Shown here one piece after another: positions 1-7,465 of a stretch of 7,465 bases of DNA; position 1 is the first letter of the stretch; every line of letters begins with the position of its first letter. The notes under the pieces were generated by a model. That model was not told where the DNA came from and did no database searches. It saw only the letters and a list, made by a program, of their open reading frames with translations. This DNA comes from Verrucomicrobiota bacterium (GTDB lineage: Bacteria; Verrucomicrobiota; Verrucomicrobiia; Opitutales; Opitutaceae), in NCBI GenBank assembly GCA_030832235.1, contig JAURJO010000032.1:1-7465 (forward strand). The letters run 5' to 3'. The position numbers were made by a program, and so were the translations under genes.

Positions 1-90
1 CTGAAAGCTTGTTCCCGCCACGTCGCCCGGGCGAATCAGGCTGCACCGGGTCCTCGTTCGGCCCCGTGGTTTCACGTGAGTGCTCCGCGC

Positions 91-111
91 CGGTCCGCTT
101 TGGAGGGACCG
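91..111 (+). promoter_or_regulatory. Short hairpin overlapping a purine-rich ribosome-binding-like site
   Basis: CGGTCC (91-96) and GGACCG (106-111) form a perfect 6-bp stem around a 9-base loop. The sequence GGAGGG (102-107) lies partly in the loop and partly in the right arm, 6 bases before an ATG at 114. This ATG is in frame with the peptidase gene that I start at 180. The hairpin could mask a ribosome-binding site, or it could be a small palindromic intergenic repeat that only resembles one. The sequence does not settle which. No clear -35/-10 pair was recognised in bases 1-90. Confidence 0.3.
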
Positions 112-179
112 CGATGCCCGCAGGCCAGGTTTGCGAAAAAGGTTTGTGCGGGCGGAGGCGCGGGGAGCTAGATGGTCGG

Positions 180-776
180 ATGCGTCCGCTCATTCCGCCC
201 TGTCGACGCCGGCCTTCGGCGGGCCGGCGCCTGTTGGCGGCATTGGTCGCCCTGCTGCTGGCCCCGGGGCCGGCGAGTGCGCTGACGCTCAAGGAATTGC
301 TGGAGGAAAAGGACCTGACGCCGAAGAAGTTCGCCACGCGGTTCGCCGACTTCGAGTATGAGTTCGGAGCGGACGTCCTGCCGGCGGACGTCTTTCTCTC
401 GAGGCGGAAGGGCGACTGCGACGATTACGCCGTGCTGGCCGATCATGTGCTCCGGCAACACCGTCAGACTCCCCGCCTGATCCACGTGCGCATGGTCGGA
501 CGCGTGGCGCACGCGGTCTGCTATGTCACGGAGGCCAAGGCGTTCCTCGACTACAACAACCGCAAATACGCGATCAACGTGGAGCGTTGCGGGGCGTCGC
601 TTCGTGAGATCGCGACTCAGGTTGCGGAATCGTTCAAGGCCAACTGGACATCCGTATCCGAATTCACTTACACGTATGAAGAGGATCGAAAGCGTTTCGG
701 CGTGACGGTCGTCAAAACCGACTCCCCATCCGCTGACCCCGACCGGAATTCCCCCGCGGCGAATGTCGCCCGCTGA
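180..776 (+). CDS. Exported transglutaminase-like cysteine peptidase
   Basis: This 198-residue protein is predicted to be exported and to act in the periplasm or at the envelope. Residues 1-34 look like a Sec signal peptide: an arginine-rich start, a hydrophobic core around 18-29 (LLAALVALLLAP) and a likely cleavage after PASA. The mature part has the transglutaminase-like order of catalytic residues: Cys80 in GDCDDYA, His111 in AHAV and Asp124 in FLDYNN. Members of this fold act as cysteine peptidases or amide-bond transferases; the substrate is unknown here. I chose the ATG at 180 because it puts the signal peptide at the N-terminus. An ATG at 114 has a better ribosome-binding match (GGAGGG) and would add 22 residues, but their third codon positions are less GC-rich than the rest. 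The gene's last 14 bases overlap the receptor gene, which suggests translational coupling and a shared role. The fold is well supported; the exact activity is not. Confidence 0.8.
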   Translation: MRPLIPPCRRRPSAGRRLLAALVALLLAPGPASALTLKELLEEKDLTPKKFATRFADFEYEFGADVLPADVFLSRRKGDCDDYAVLADHVLRQHRQTPRLIHVRMVGRVAHAVCYVTEAKAFLDYNNRKYAINVERCGASLREIATQVAESFKANWTSVSEFTYTYEEDRKRFGVTVVKTDSPSADPDRNSPAANVAR

Positions 777-1941
777 CACCCCTCCTTTCCCCACCGCCGT
801 GAGTGATCCGATCATCCGCCGAATCGTGGCCCTGTTCGCCACCGTGGCCGCCATTTTGGTGGTCGTGGCGGCGGTGGCGCTCCGCAACATCAGCCGGGCG
901 ACCGCGAGCAACGATTGGGTGAACCAGACGCACGCGGCGATCCTCGAGCTAGGTTCGCTGCGCGGCTCGTTCCTCGCGAGCGACGCGGCGCTGCGGACGC
1001 TGCTTGTGACCGGTTCGGAGCAGGACGAGGCGGCCTGCCGGGAGGCGATGTCCAATCTTTCGGAGAATCTCGAGGTGCTGCGGGCGCTGCTGCGGACGGA
1101 CCGGGCCTCCGCCCCGGCCCTGGAGCGGCTCGACGCGCTGTCGGAGGGGCGCTCGAAGCTCACACGGGACGCGCTCGCGGCGCGGCGCGGCGGAAAGCCC
1201 GAGGCGATCCGCTCGCTGGTGCTGGCCGACACCGCGGCGGGGGTGACCTCGGAGGTGCGCCGGATCGTCGAGAAGCTGAAGACGGAGCAGATGGCTTTGC
1301 TGGCGGCCCGCGACAGCGAGGCGTACCTGCAGGCGCAGACGACGCGTTGGACGGTGGGTACGGGTGTGGCGCTCAATTTCTTGCTGCTGGGCCTGGCGGG
1401 CTGGCTGGTGCGCGACGACGTGCGGGCGCGCCGGCGGGCGGCGGAGGTTTTGCGCGAGGCCAACGAACAGCTGGAGACGCGGGTGCAGGAGCGCACCGCC
1501 GAACTGGCAAAGGCCAACGAGGTGCTGCGCGCGGAGAATCTGGAGCGGGCGTGGGGGGCGCAGGCGCTCGAGCACCAGCTGCGTTACAACGAGCTCATCG
1601 TGAACTCGATCAGCGACCTGGTGTTTGTGCTCACCAAGGCGCAGAACATCTCCCGTCTCAACCCGGCGGTGACGCACCTCACCGGCTTTGAGACGAAGGA
1701 GTTGGTGAACCGTCCGTTGCAGAGCCTGGTGCGCCTCGGTGGCGCGGGACGTCCGGCGGTCAGCGCCGACCCCTTGGCGCAGGCGTTGCGCGAGGGCCGG
1801 GAATACCGCGAGGCGGACGCGTTCGTGAAGAACCGGGCGGGGGCGGAGACGCCGGTCTCGTTCATGCTGTTCCCGCTGCGGGACCGCGACCGCGTGGTGG
1901 GGGGGGTGGTCATCCTACGGACCCGGGAGAAAGGGGTCTGA
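763..1941 (+). CDS. CHASE3-PAS membrane receptor without an output domain
   Basis: This 392-residue protein has a first membrane helix at about 18-40. A helical extracytoplasmic region at about 41-195 resembles CHASE3, with a WVNQTHA-like start and LLVTG near 80-84. A second membrane helix lies at about 197-216 (VGTGVALNFLLLGLAGWLV). A charged coiled coil follows at 221-275, with the ANEQLETRVQERTAELAKAN heptads typical of sensor kinases. A PAS domain spans about 275-388 and ends in VVGGVVILR. In most relatives this last strand leads into a signalling helix and then a HisKA/HATPase or GGDEF module. Here it is followed by only six residues and TGA, so the protein can sense but has no visible output. 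It may work by contact with a partner protein, or it may be the remnant of a kinase. The start ATG overlaps the peptidase gene by 14 bases; a GTG at 799 is a less likely alternative. There is no strong ribosome-binding site, consistent with coupling. CHASE3 is assigned by pattern only. Confidence 0.82.
   Translation: MSPADTPPFPTAVSDPIIRRIVALFATVAAILVVVAAVALRNISRATASNDWVNQTHAAILELGSLRGSFLASDAALRTLLVTGSEQDEAACREAMSNLSENLEVLRALLRTDRASAPALERLDALSEGRSKLTRDALAARRGGKPEAIRSLVLADTAAGVTSEVRRIVEKLKTEQMALLAARDSEAYLQAQTTRWTVGTGVALNFLLLGLAGWLVRDDVRARRRAAEVLREANEQLETRVQERTAELAKANEVLRAENLERAWGAQALEHQLRYNELIVNSISDLVFVLTKAQNISRLNPAVTHLTGFETKELVNRPLQSLVRLGGAGRPAVSADPLAQALREGREYREADAFVKNRAGAETPVSFMLFPLRDRDRVVGGVVILRTREKGV
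1899..1906 (+). repeat. Run of eight G residues near the 3' end of the receptor gene
   Basis: Eight consecutive G lie 35 bases before the receptor stop codon. They encode the glycine pair of the last PAS strand (VVGGVVILR), so the present frame through the run looks correct. The seven bases 1899-1905 fit the pattern G GGG GGG in the right phase for -1 ribosomal slippage. The -1 frame is open from here into the start codon of the next gene (response regulator at 1965) and is in register with it. The run is also a place where replication or sequencing indels would be expected. Confidence 0.6.
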
Positions 1942-1964
1942 ACCGGACCGCGCATTTTCAAAAC

Positions 1965-2324
1965 ATGAAGCACATTCTCATCGTCGACGACGAGGCGCCC
2001 ATCCGGGAGATCCTTTCGCAGATGCTCACGCAGAGCGGTTTCCGGGTGACGGAGGCCCCCTCGGCGCTGCAGGCGCTCGGCGTGGTCGACTCCGATCCTC
2101 CCGACCTGCTGATCTCCGATCTGCAGCTCGAGGATTCCGACGGGCTTGCGATGATCTCCAAGATCCGTGCCAAGCTCCCGACTCTTCCCGTGATCCTCCT
2201 CACAGGTATTCTCTTCGACGAGGAGGTGGTGCGGGACTCGATCAGCAAACTCGTGACCGCCTACCTGCCGAAGACGGCTCCGCTCTCGCGCGTCCTCGGG
2301 GAAGTTCGCCGCCTGACGGCCTGA
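1965..2324 (+). CDS. Single-domain response regulator (REC only)
   Basis: This is a 119-residue CheY-like receiver domain with nothing after it. The acidic pocket is Asp8, Asp9 and Glu10 (LIVDDE), the phosphoacceptor is Asp52 (LLISDLQL), the switch residue is Thr80 (ILLTG) and the conserved lysine is Lys103 (YLPKTAP). Lysine is normally followed by proline; here it is followed by threonine, a mild departure. Without a DNA-binding or enzymatic domain it probably acts by phosphorylation-dependent contact with another protein or as a phosphotransfer intermediate. It starts 23 bases after the receptor gene, so co-transcription is likely. The spacer is AT-rich (ATTTTCAAAAC) and has no clear ribosome-binding site. 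No kinase is encoded nearby to phosphorylate it. Confidence 0.9.
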   Translation: MKHILIVDDEAPIREILSQMLTQSGFRVTEAPSALQALGVVDSDPPDLLISDLQLEDSDGLAMISKIRAKLPTLPVILLTGILFDEEVVRDSISKLVTAYLPKTAPLSRVLGEVRRLTA

Positions 2325-2328
2325 GGGG

Positions 2329-2347
2329 AGCGGCGCGGACGCGCGCT
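2329..2347 (+). terminator. GC-rich hairpin after the first response regulator, weak terminator candidate
   Basis: AGCG and CGCG (2329-2332, 2334-2337) can pair with CGCG and CGCT (2340-2343, 2344-2347), with one bulged G at 2333. The hairpin begins 5 bases after the stop codon. No T-run follows, so it is not a classical intrinsic terminator. It could stabilise the 3' end or be incidental in GC-rich DNA. Confidence 0.22.
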
Positions 2348-2398
2348 GAACGAAAGGGCTCTGGCGCCCAGGACTTCGAACGTCGGGAGCGACGAGGA

Positions 2399-2438
2399 AT
2401 CCGGGCTGGCTGAGAATTTCCCAGCGCGGCTCCACCGT
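2399..2438 (+). repeat. Dispersed intergenic repeat, copy A
   Basis: ATCCGGGCT (2399-2407) is followed after 13 bases by CCAGCGCGGCTCCACCGT (2421-2438). The same two blocks recur in the same order and orientation at 3557-3597, with 9/9 and 17/18 identity and a 14-base gap. The middle of this copy includes an imperfect palindrome, GCTGAGAATTTCCCAGC (2410-2426). Both copies lie downstream of response regulator genes and outside coding sequence. This suggests an interspersed repeat family rather than chance. Confidence 0.6.
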
Positions 2439-2620
2439 GTCCGGGAGGGACGTGAGTTGGATCACATCGGGTACGGACGACCAGACCGTGCTCACGGAGT
2501 CCGGTCCATCAGTCCGGATCTGCCCCCGCGTTGTCAGGGACGCCGCCGCAGACGACGAATCACGAGGACGATGGTGTGGACCACCGGGAGAATCTGCCGG
2601 CATGCGGGGAGGGGGTGAAG

Positions 2621-2653
2621 CATCCGTGGGATCCGCGTGATCTACGGTTAAAC
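2621..2653 (+). repeat. Degenerate 9-base periodic repeat (ATCCGCG type)
   Basis: Three consecutive 9-base units are visible: CATCCGTGG (2621-2629), GATCCGCGT (2630-2638) and GATCTACGG (2639-2647), followed by the tail TTAAAC. They share the core NATC-N-N-CGN or a one-step variant. A matching array on the opposite strand lies at 3783-3815. From memory, arrays of this kind are common in intergenic DNA of Verrucomicrobiota and Planctomycetota, but I cannot check that here. Confidence 0.55.
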
Positions 2654-2672
2654 CAAAGGGTCCGCCCGCTGA

Positions 2673-2909
2673 GAAAACCGCTGCGCGCCGCGGCAGCGCA
2701 AAGAGTGTTTCGGGCGCGGGCAGTGCTTCGACCTCGCGAAGCCGGTTGCGGTGAGCCCGCCGGTCGATGGCGTCGAGGTCGCCGAGGAGTGCCGTCAGAA
2801 ATCTTCGGGCTTCACCTGCGTGAACCCGCTGAAGCCGTGGATCGTGGCCTACATCTGCGCGCGTGTCCCGGCCCCGGCGAAGGGCCGCCGACTTTTCCCT
2901 TCCGGCTGA
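2673..2909 (+). pseudogene. Cysteine-rich coding-like remnant, unidentified
   Basis: The frame after a TGA at 2670 is open for 78 codons to a TGA at 2907. By hand count about 85% of its third codon positions are G or C (66 of 78), clearly higher than the other two positions, as expected for real coding DNA in a high-GC genome. The translation is plausible protein, with segments such as ECFGRGQCFDLAKPV, EECRQKSSGFTCVNPLKPW and IVAYICARVPAPAKG, and six cysteines. There is no ATG or TTG; the only possible early start is a GTG at 2751, which has no ribosome-binding site and would give about 52 residues. I do not recognise the family. The likeliest reading is the 3' end of a gene whose 5' part was lost; a small protein with an unusual start is the alternative. 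Confidence 0.35.
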
Positions 2910-2931
2910 TGCGCTGTGACCGCCTGAGGGA

Positions 2932-2960
2932 TTGACTCCGTCTTTTCGTCACGGATTGAT
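2932..2960 (+). promoter_or_regulatory. Possible sigma-70-like promoter for the second response regulator
   Basis: TTGACT (2932-2937) matches the -35 consensus at five of six positions. After 17 bases comes ATTGAT (2955-2960), a poor -10 match (three of six). Transcription would begin just upstream of the ATG at 2981. The spacing is ideal, but the -10 is weak and overlaps a repeat-like inverted sequence. Confidence 0.28.
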
Positions 2961-2965
2961 CCGCG
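2950..2965. repeat. Small inverted repeat before the second response regulator
   Basis: CACGGAT (2950-2956) and ATCCGCG (2959-2965) are inverted around TG with six of seven positions matching. The halves resemble two units of the 9-base ATCCGCG repeat placed head to head. It may be an operator overlapping the possible -10, or debris of the repeat family. Confidence 0.35.
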
Positions 2966-2980
2966 GCTAGCGACCGGATC

Positions 2981-3349
2981 ATGGCCAAAATTCTGCTCGT
3001 TGATGACAATCAGGACCTCCTTGGACTGCAGGGGGAATTCCTGCGCATGTCCGGTCATGAAGTGGAAACGGCCGTTAACGGCGTCGAGGCGCTCGCCCAG
3101 GCTTCTCGCAAAAACTTCGATCTGGTCGTCACCGACATCATCATGCCCAGCAAGGATGGCATAGAGGTGATCGTTGCGCTGCGGAAATCACAGCCCTCCG
3201 CGAAGATCATCGCGATCTCGGGCGGCGGCCGCCTCAACGCCAAGGATTACCTCGGCATCGCGCAGAAGCTGGGTGCCGCCGCCACGCTGACGAAGCCCTT
3301 CAGTGGCTCCGAGTTGGTCGCCACCGTCGATCGCGTGCTCGCGGGCTGA
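2981..3349 (+). CDS. Single-domain response regulator (REC only), CheY-like
   Basis: This 122-residue protein is a lone receiver domain. Asp8 and Asp9 (LLVDDN) form the metal-binding pocket, Asp52 (VVTDIIMP) is the phosphoacceptor, Ser80 (IIAISGGG) takes the Thr/Ser switch position and Lys105 (LTKPF) is the conserved lysine. The D-IIMP and KPF motifs are closer to consensus than those of the regulator at 1965, so the two are paralogues rather than recent duplicates. There is no output domain; it probably signals through protein contact or relays phosphate. It is separated from the first regulator by a 656-base spacer and may have its own promoter. Its cognate kinase is not in the window. Confidence 0.92.
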   Translation: MAKILLVDDNQDLLGLQGEFLRMSGHEVETAVNGVEALAQASRKNFDLVVTDIIMPSKDGIEVIVALRKSQPSAKIIAISGGGRLNAKDYLGIAQKLGAAATLTKPFSGSELVATVDRVLAG

Positions 3350-3355
3350 ACCGCA

Positions 3356-3376
3356 GGAGGCGGGCAATCCGCCTTT
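3356..3376 (+). terminator. Hairpin after the second response regulator, terminator candidate
   Basis: AGGCGG (3358-3363) pairs with CCGCCT (3369-3374) around the loop GCAAT; two G-T pairs can extend the stem to 3356-3376. It begins 6 bases after the stop codon. Only three T follow within the stem end, so termination would be weak, but position and symmetry suit a terminator between convergent genes. Confidence 0.4.
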
Positions 3377-3378
3377 CG

Positions 3379-3417
3379 GTGGACTCGTTGGAGTCGGGGT
3401 TTCGACTTGAAGTCCAC
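3379..3417. repeat. Interrupted long hairpin in the convergent spacer
   Basis: GTGGACT (3379-3385) and AGTCCAC (3411-3417) form a 7-bp outer stem. AGTCG (3392-3396) and CGACT (3403-3407) form a 5-bp inner stem, with an asymmetric internal loop between them. The nested symmetry could fold in RNA from either strand. It may help separate the two converging transcripts or belong to a palindromic repeat family. Confidence 0.45.
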
Positions 3418-3556
3418 GCCACTCCTTCCGCCTTTCGCGGCTGCCTCGGACCTCAACCTCCAACCCCAGCGGGGCGTTCGCCCCCCTGCCTCTCGCCCTT
3501 CGCGGTCCCTGCCGCCAAGAGGCGCATAAAGGGCAAGGGTAGGGCGCAAAACTCGT

Positions 3557-3597
3557 ATCCGGGCTTAATGACGGAAACGCCAGCGCGGCTCCGCCGT
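3557..3597 (+). repeat. Dispersed intergenic repeat, copy B
   Basis: ATCCGGGCT (3557-3565) and CCAGCGCGGCTCCGCCGT (3580-3597) repeat the two blocks of copy A at 2399-2438, in the same order and orientation. The 14-base middle (TAATGACGGAAACG) differs from copy A, so the outer blocks appear to be the conserved part. Confidence 0.6.
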
Positions 3598-3782
3598 AAC
3601 CGAGCCGTCGGTCAGGCTGGCTGGGCCAGGAGTCGAGAGACGTTTTCGAAAAGTTCCGCGAAGGGACAGCCGCGGGCGGGCACGGATCGACGCGGGTGTA
3701 CGGGGTTCGACGGTAGCCGGAGGCCGGGGACTCCGAACGATGCCGGCAGCGTACTGCAGAAGGCTGTTCCGAGGATCGCGTA

Positions 3783-3815
3783 CCTTGATCGCGGATTTCG
3801 CTGATGGCGCCGATT
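3783..3815 (-). repeat. Degenerate 9-base periodic repeat next to the metH stop
   Basis: Read on the minus strand, three 9-base units occur in a row: AATCGGCGC (3815-3807), CATCAGCGA (3806-3798) and AATCCGCGA (3797-3789), then the tail TCAAGG. This is the same architecture as 2621-2653. Part of it also makes a small stem, CGCCG (3808-3812) with CGGCG (3820-3824), beginning a few bases after the metH stop. No T-run follows on that strand, so it is at best a weak terminator. Confidence 0.5.
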
Positions 3816-3828
3816 AAGGCGGCGATCA

Positions 3829-6519
<2,691 letters not shown>

Positions 6520-6524
6520 GGCGG

Positions 6525-7465
6525 TCAGGCGAGGGCGAGCGGCTCGAGGCCGCTCAGGCGGAGAGCGCGCGCGGCCTGCGGGAGCTGGCGCGGGGTGCGG
6601 TTACGCACGGCTTCGGCGATCGCCGCGATGTGGGGCGGCGTGGAACCGCAGCAACCGCCGACCAGGTTGAGCCAGCCGCGGGCGGCGAAATCGCCCAACA
6701 CGCGAGCCATGTCGGCGGGCGTTTCGTCGTAGCCGCCGAACGCGTTTGGCAGTCCGGCGTTGGGATAGCAGGAGACGTAGCAGGCGGCGATGCCCGACAG
6801 CTCCTCGACGTACGGACGCATCGCCTCGCCGCCGAGCGCGCAATTGATCCCCACCGAAAACGGGCGCGCGTGCGCGATGCTCGTGTAGAACGCGGCGATG
6901 GTCTGGCCCGAGAGGGTGCGGCCCGAGGCGTCGGTGATCGTTACGCTCACCATCACCGGCACGCGGGCGGCCTTGCCGCGCCGCGTGAACACATCTTCGA
7001 CCGCGAACAGCGCGGCCTTGGCGTTCAGGGTGTCGAATATCGTCTCGACCAGCAGCGCGTCGACGCCGCCGTCAAGCAAGGCCTCGATCTGCTCGGTGTA
7101 CGCGGCTACCACCTGGTCCCAGGTGACGGCACGGAACTCGGGCCGGTTCACGTCGGGAGACAGCGAGAGCGTGCGGTTGAGCGGGCCGATCGCGCCCGCG
7201 ACGAAACAGAGACGGCCCGGCGCGGCTTTTTCGGCGGCGTTCGCCGCGCGTCGCGCGCACTCGACCGCGGCGAGGTTGATCTCACGCACGAGCGGTTCGC
7301 AGCGGTAGTCGGCCATCGCGATCGACGTGGAGCTGAAGGTGTTGGTCTCGACGATATCGGCGCCCGCCGCGAAGTAGTCGGCGTGAATGCGTTCGATGAC
7401 ATCGGGACGCGTGAGGCTGAGCAGGTCGTTGTTGCCCTTCAGGTCGTGCGGGTGGTCGGCGAAGC
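6525..7465 (-). CDS. metH: Methionine synthase homocysteine-binding module, 5' end outside the window
   Basis: The frame runs from the window edge to a TGA at 6525, giving 312 visible residues. The first ones read FADHPHDLKGNNDLLSLTRP, a typical MetH stretch, so an internal ATG at 7316 is not the start. Probably a few dozen N-terminal residues, including the usual DGAMGT motif, lie beyond the window. This is the zinc-dependent homocysteine-activating barrel. The three zinc cysteines are visible in GINCALGG (codon 6840-6842) and GGCCGS (6648-6653). VETIFDTLNAKAA, TITDASGRTLSGQ and PNAGLPNAFGGYDE are also characteristic. The protein ends in RLSGLEPLALA, where one-piece MetH proteins continue into the folate domain. 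It therefore supplies homocysteine to the protein encoded next, and the two should form one enzyme complex. Product and family are secure; whether the division is natural or a recent frameshift cannot be decided from one sequence. Confidence 0.94.
   Translation of the reverse strand, partial: FADHPHDLKGNNDLLSLTRPDVIERIHADYFAAGADIVETNTFSSTSIAMADYRCEPLVREINLAAVECARRAANAAEKAAPGRLCFVAGAIGPLNRTLSLSPDVNRPEFRAVTWDQVVAAYTEQIEALLDGGVDALLVETIFDTLNAKAALFAVEDVFTRRGKAARVPVMVSVTITDASGRTLSGQTIAAFYTSIAHARPFSVGINCALGGEAMRPYVEELSGIAACYVSCYPNAGLPNAFGGYDETPADMARVLGDFAARGWLNLVGGCCGSTPPHIAAIAEAVRNRTPRQLPQAARALRLSGLEPLALA

Larger units (their letters stand above)
2325..2980. other. 656-base spacer between the two response regulator genes
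   Basis: No complete gene was found here. In order, it holds a GC-rich hairpin just after the first regulator, one copy of a 40-base dispersed repeat (2399-2438), an unremarkable stretch (about 2440-2620), a 9-base periodic repeat (2621-2653), a coding-like remnant without a start codon (2673-2909), and a possible promoter and inverted repeat before the second regulator. Open frames starting at 2437 and 2531 have compositions typical of shadow frames and were not accepted. Confidence 0.6.
3350..3828. other. Convergent spacer between the regulator and metH
   Basis: This 479-base region carries no gene I can support. It holds a terminator-like hairpin just after the regulator, a long interrupted hairpin (3379-3417), a second hairpin (GGGGC 3471-3475 with GCCCC 3480-3484, extended by CAG/CTG), copy B of the dispersed repeat (3557-3597), the palindrome TTTTCGAAAA (3643-3652), a degenerate ATCCGCG-type segment near 3680-3698 and a 9-base periodic array next to the metH stop. 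The open frame at 3379-3804 reads through these repeats and looks non-coding. Confidence 0.6.

Noticed and set aside
168..1517. Long open frame on the - strand opposite the peptidase and receptor genes
   Set aside because: It is Ser/Arg-rich low-complexity translation with no motifs, and the opposite strand carries two well-supported genes.
180..1941. LapG/LapD-type c-di-GMP system
   Set aside because: The peptidase fold is similar, but the receptor has CHASE3 and PAS with no GGDEF, EAL or HAMP domain, so the analogy is only structural.
2621..2653. Possible CRISPR-like array
   Set aside because: The units are 9 bases, contiguous and degenerate, with no unique spacers and no cas genes nearby.
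2531..2935. 134-codon open frame between the two regulators
   Set aside because: Over 2673-2909 a different frame has the coding signature, so this one is probably its shadow. Its upstream part also overlaps a periodic repeat.
3379..3804. 141-codon open frame in the convergent spacer
   Set aside because: It runs through hairpins and dispersed repeats, and its composition is Pro/Arg/Gly-rich without a recognisable pattern.
7149..7316. ATG at 7316 as the start of the homocysteine module
   Set aside because: The frame stays open to the window edge and the extra 49 residues match conserved MetH sequence, so the gene starts outside the window.

Overview
This is a high-GC, Gram-negative-looking chromosomal window with two convergent gene blocks. 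The style of the intergenic DNA (degenerate 9-nt periodic repeats built on ATCCGCG, and a 40-nt dispersed repeat) together with the divided methionine synthase makes me think of Verrucomicrobiota, perhaps Opitutales. That is an impression from sequence style, not a proven assignment.

Left block, + strand (180-3349). It opens with an exported transglutaminase-like cysteine peptidase with a visible Cys/His/Asp triad. Its last 14 bases overlap the start of a two-TM CHASE3-PAS receptor that ends exactly where the PAS domain ends and has no kinase or other output domain. A stand-alone REC protein follows 23 bases later. A 656-base spacer (2325-2980) carries repeats and a coding-like remnant, and then comes a second stand-alone REC protein. 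No histidine kinase lies in the window, so any phosphoryl flow must come from elsewhere. The overlapping peptidase and receptor and the adjacent REC gene look like one signalling unit. Its function is not known to me.

Middle (3350-3828). This is a convergent spacer with hairpins, a second copy of the 40-nt repeat and a 9-nt periodic repeat close to the metH stop. I see no convincing gene in it.

Right block, - strand (7465 down to 3829). Cobalamin-dependent methionine synthase is encoded by two consecutive reading frames. The first is a homocysteine/zinc module whose 5' end lies beyond the window. After TGA and 5 bases, a GTG opens an 896-residue protein with the folate-binding, cap, cobalamin-binding and AdoMet reactivation modules. 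The break sits in the natural linker between modules. Together the two proteins supply all modules of the enzyme that remethylates homocysteine from methyl-tetrahydrofolate. Any riboswitch or promoter for this operon would be outside the window.

Most promising second looks are the peptidase/output-less receptor/REC cluster, the G8 tract at the end of the receptor gene from which a -1 slip reads in frame into the REC gene, the split metH, the unidentified cysteine-rich coding remnant, and the two intergenic repeat families.
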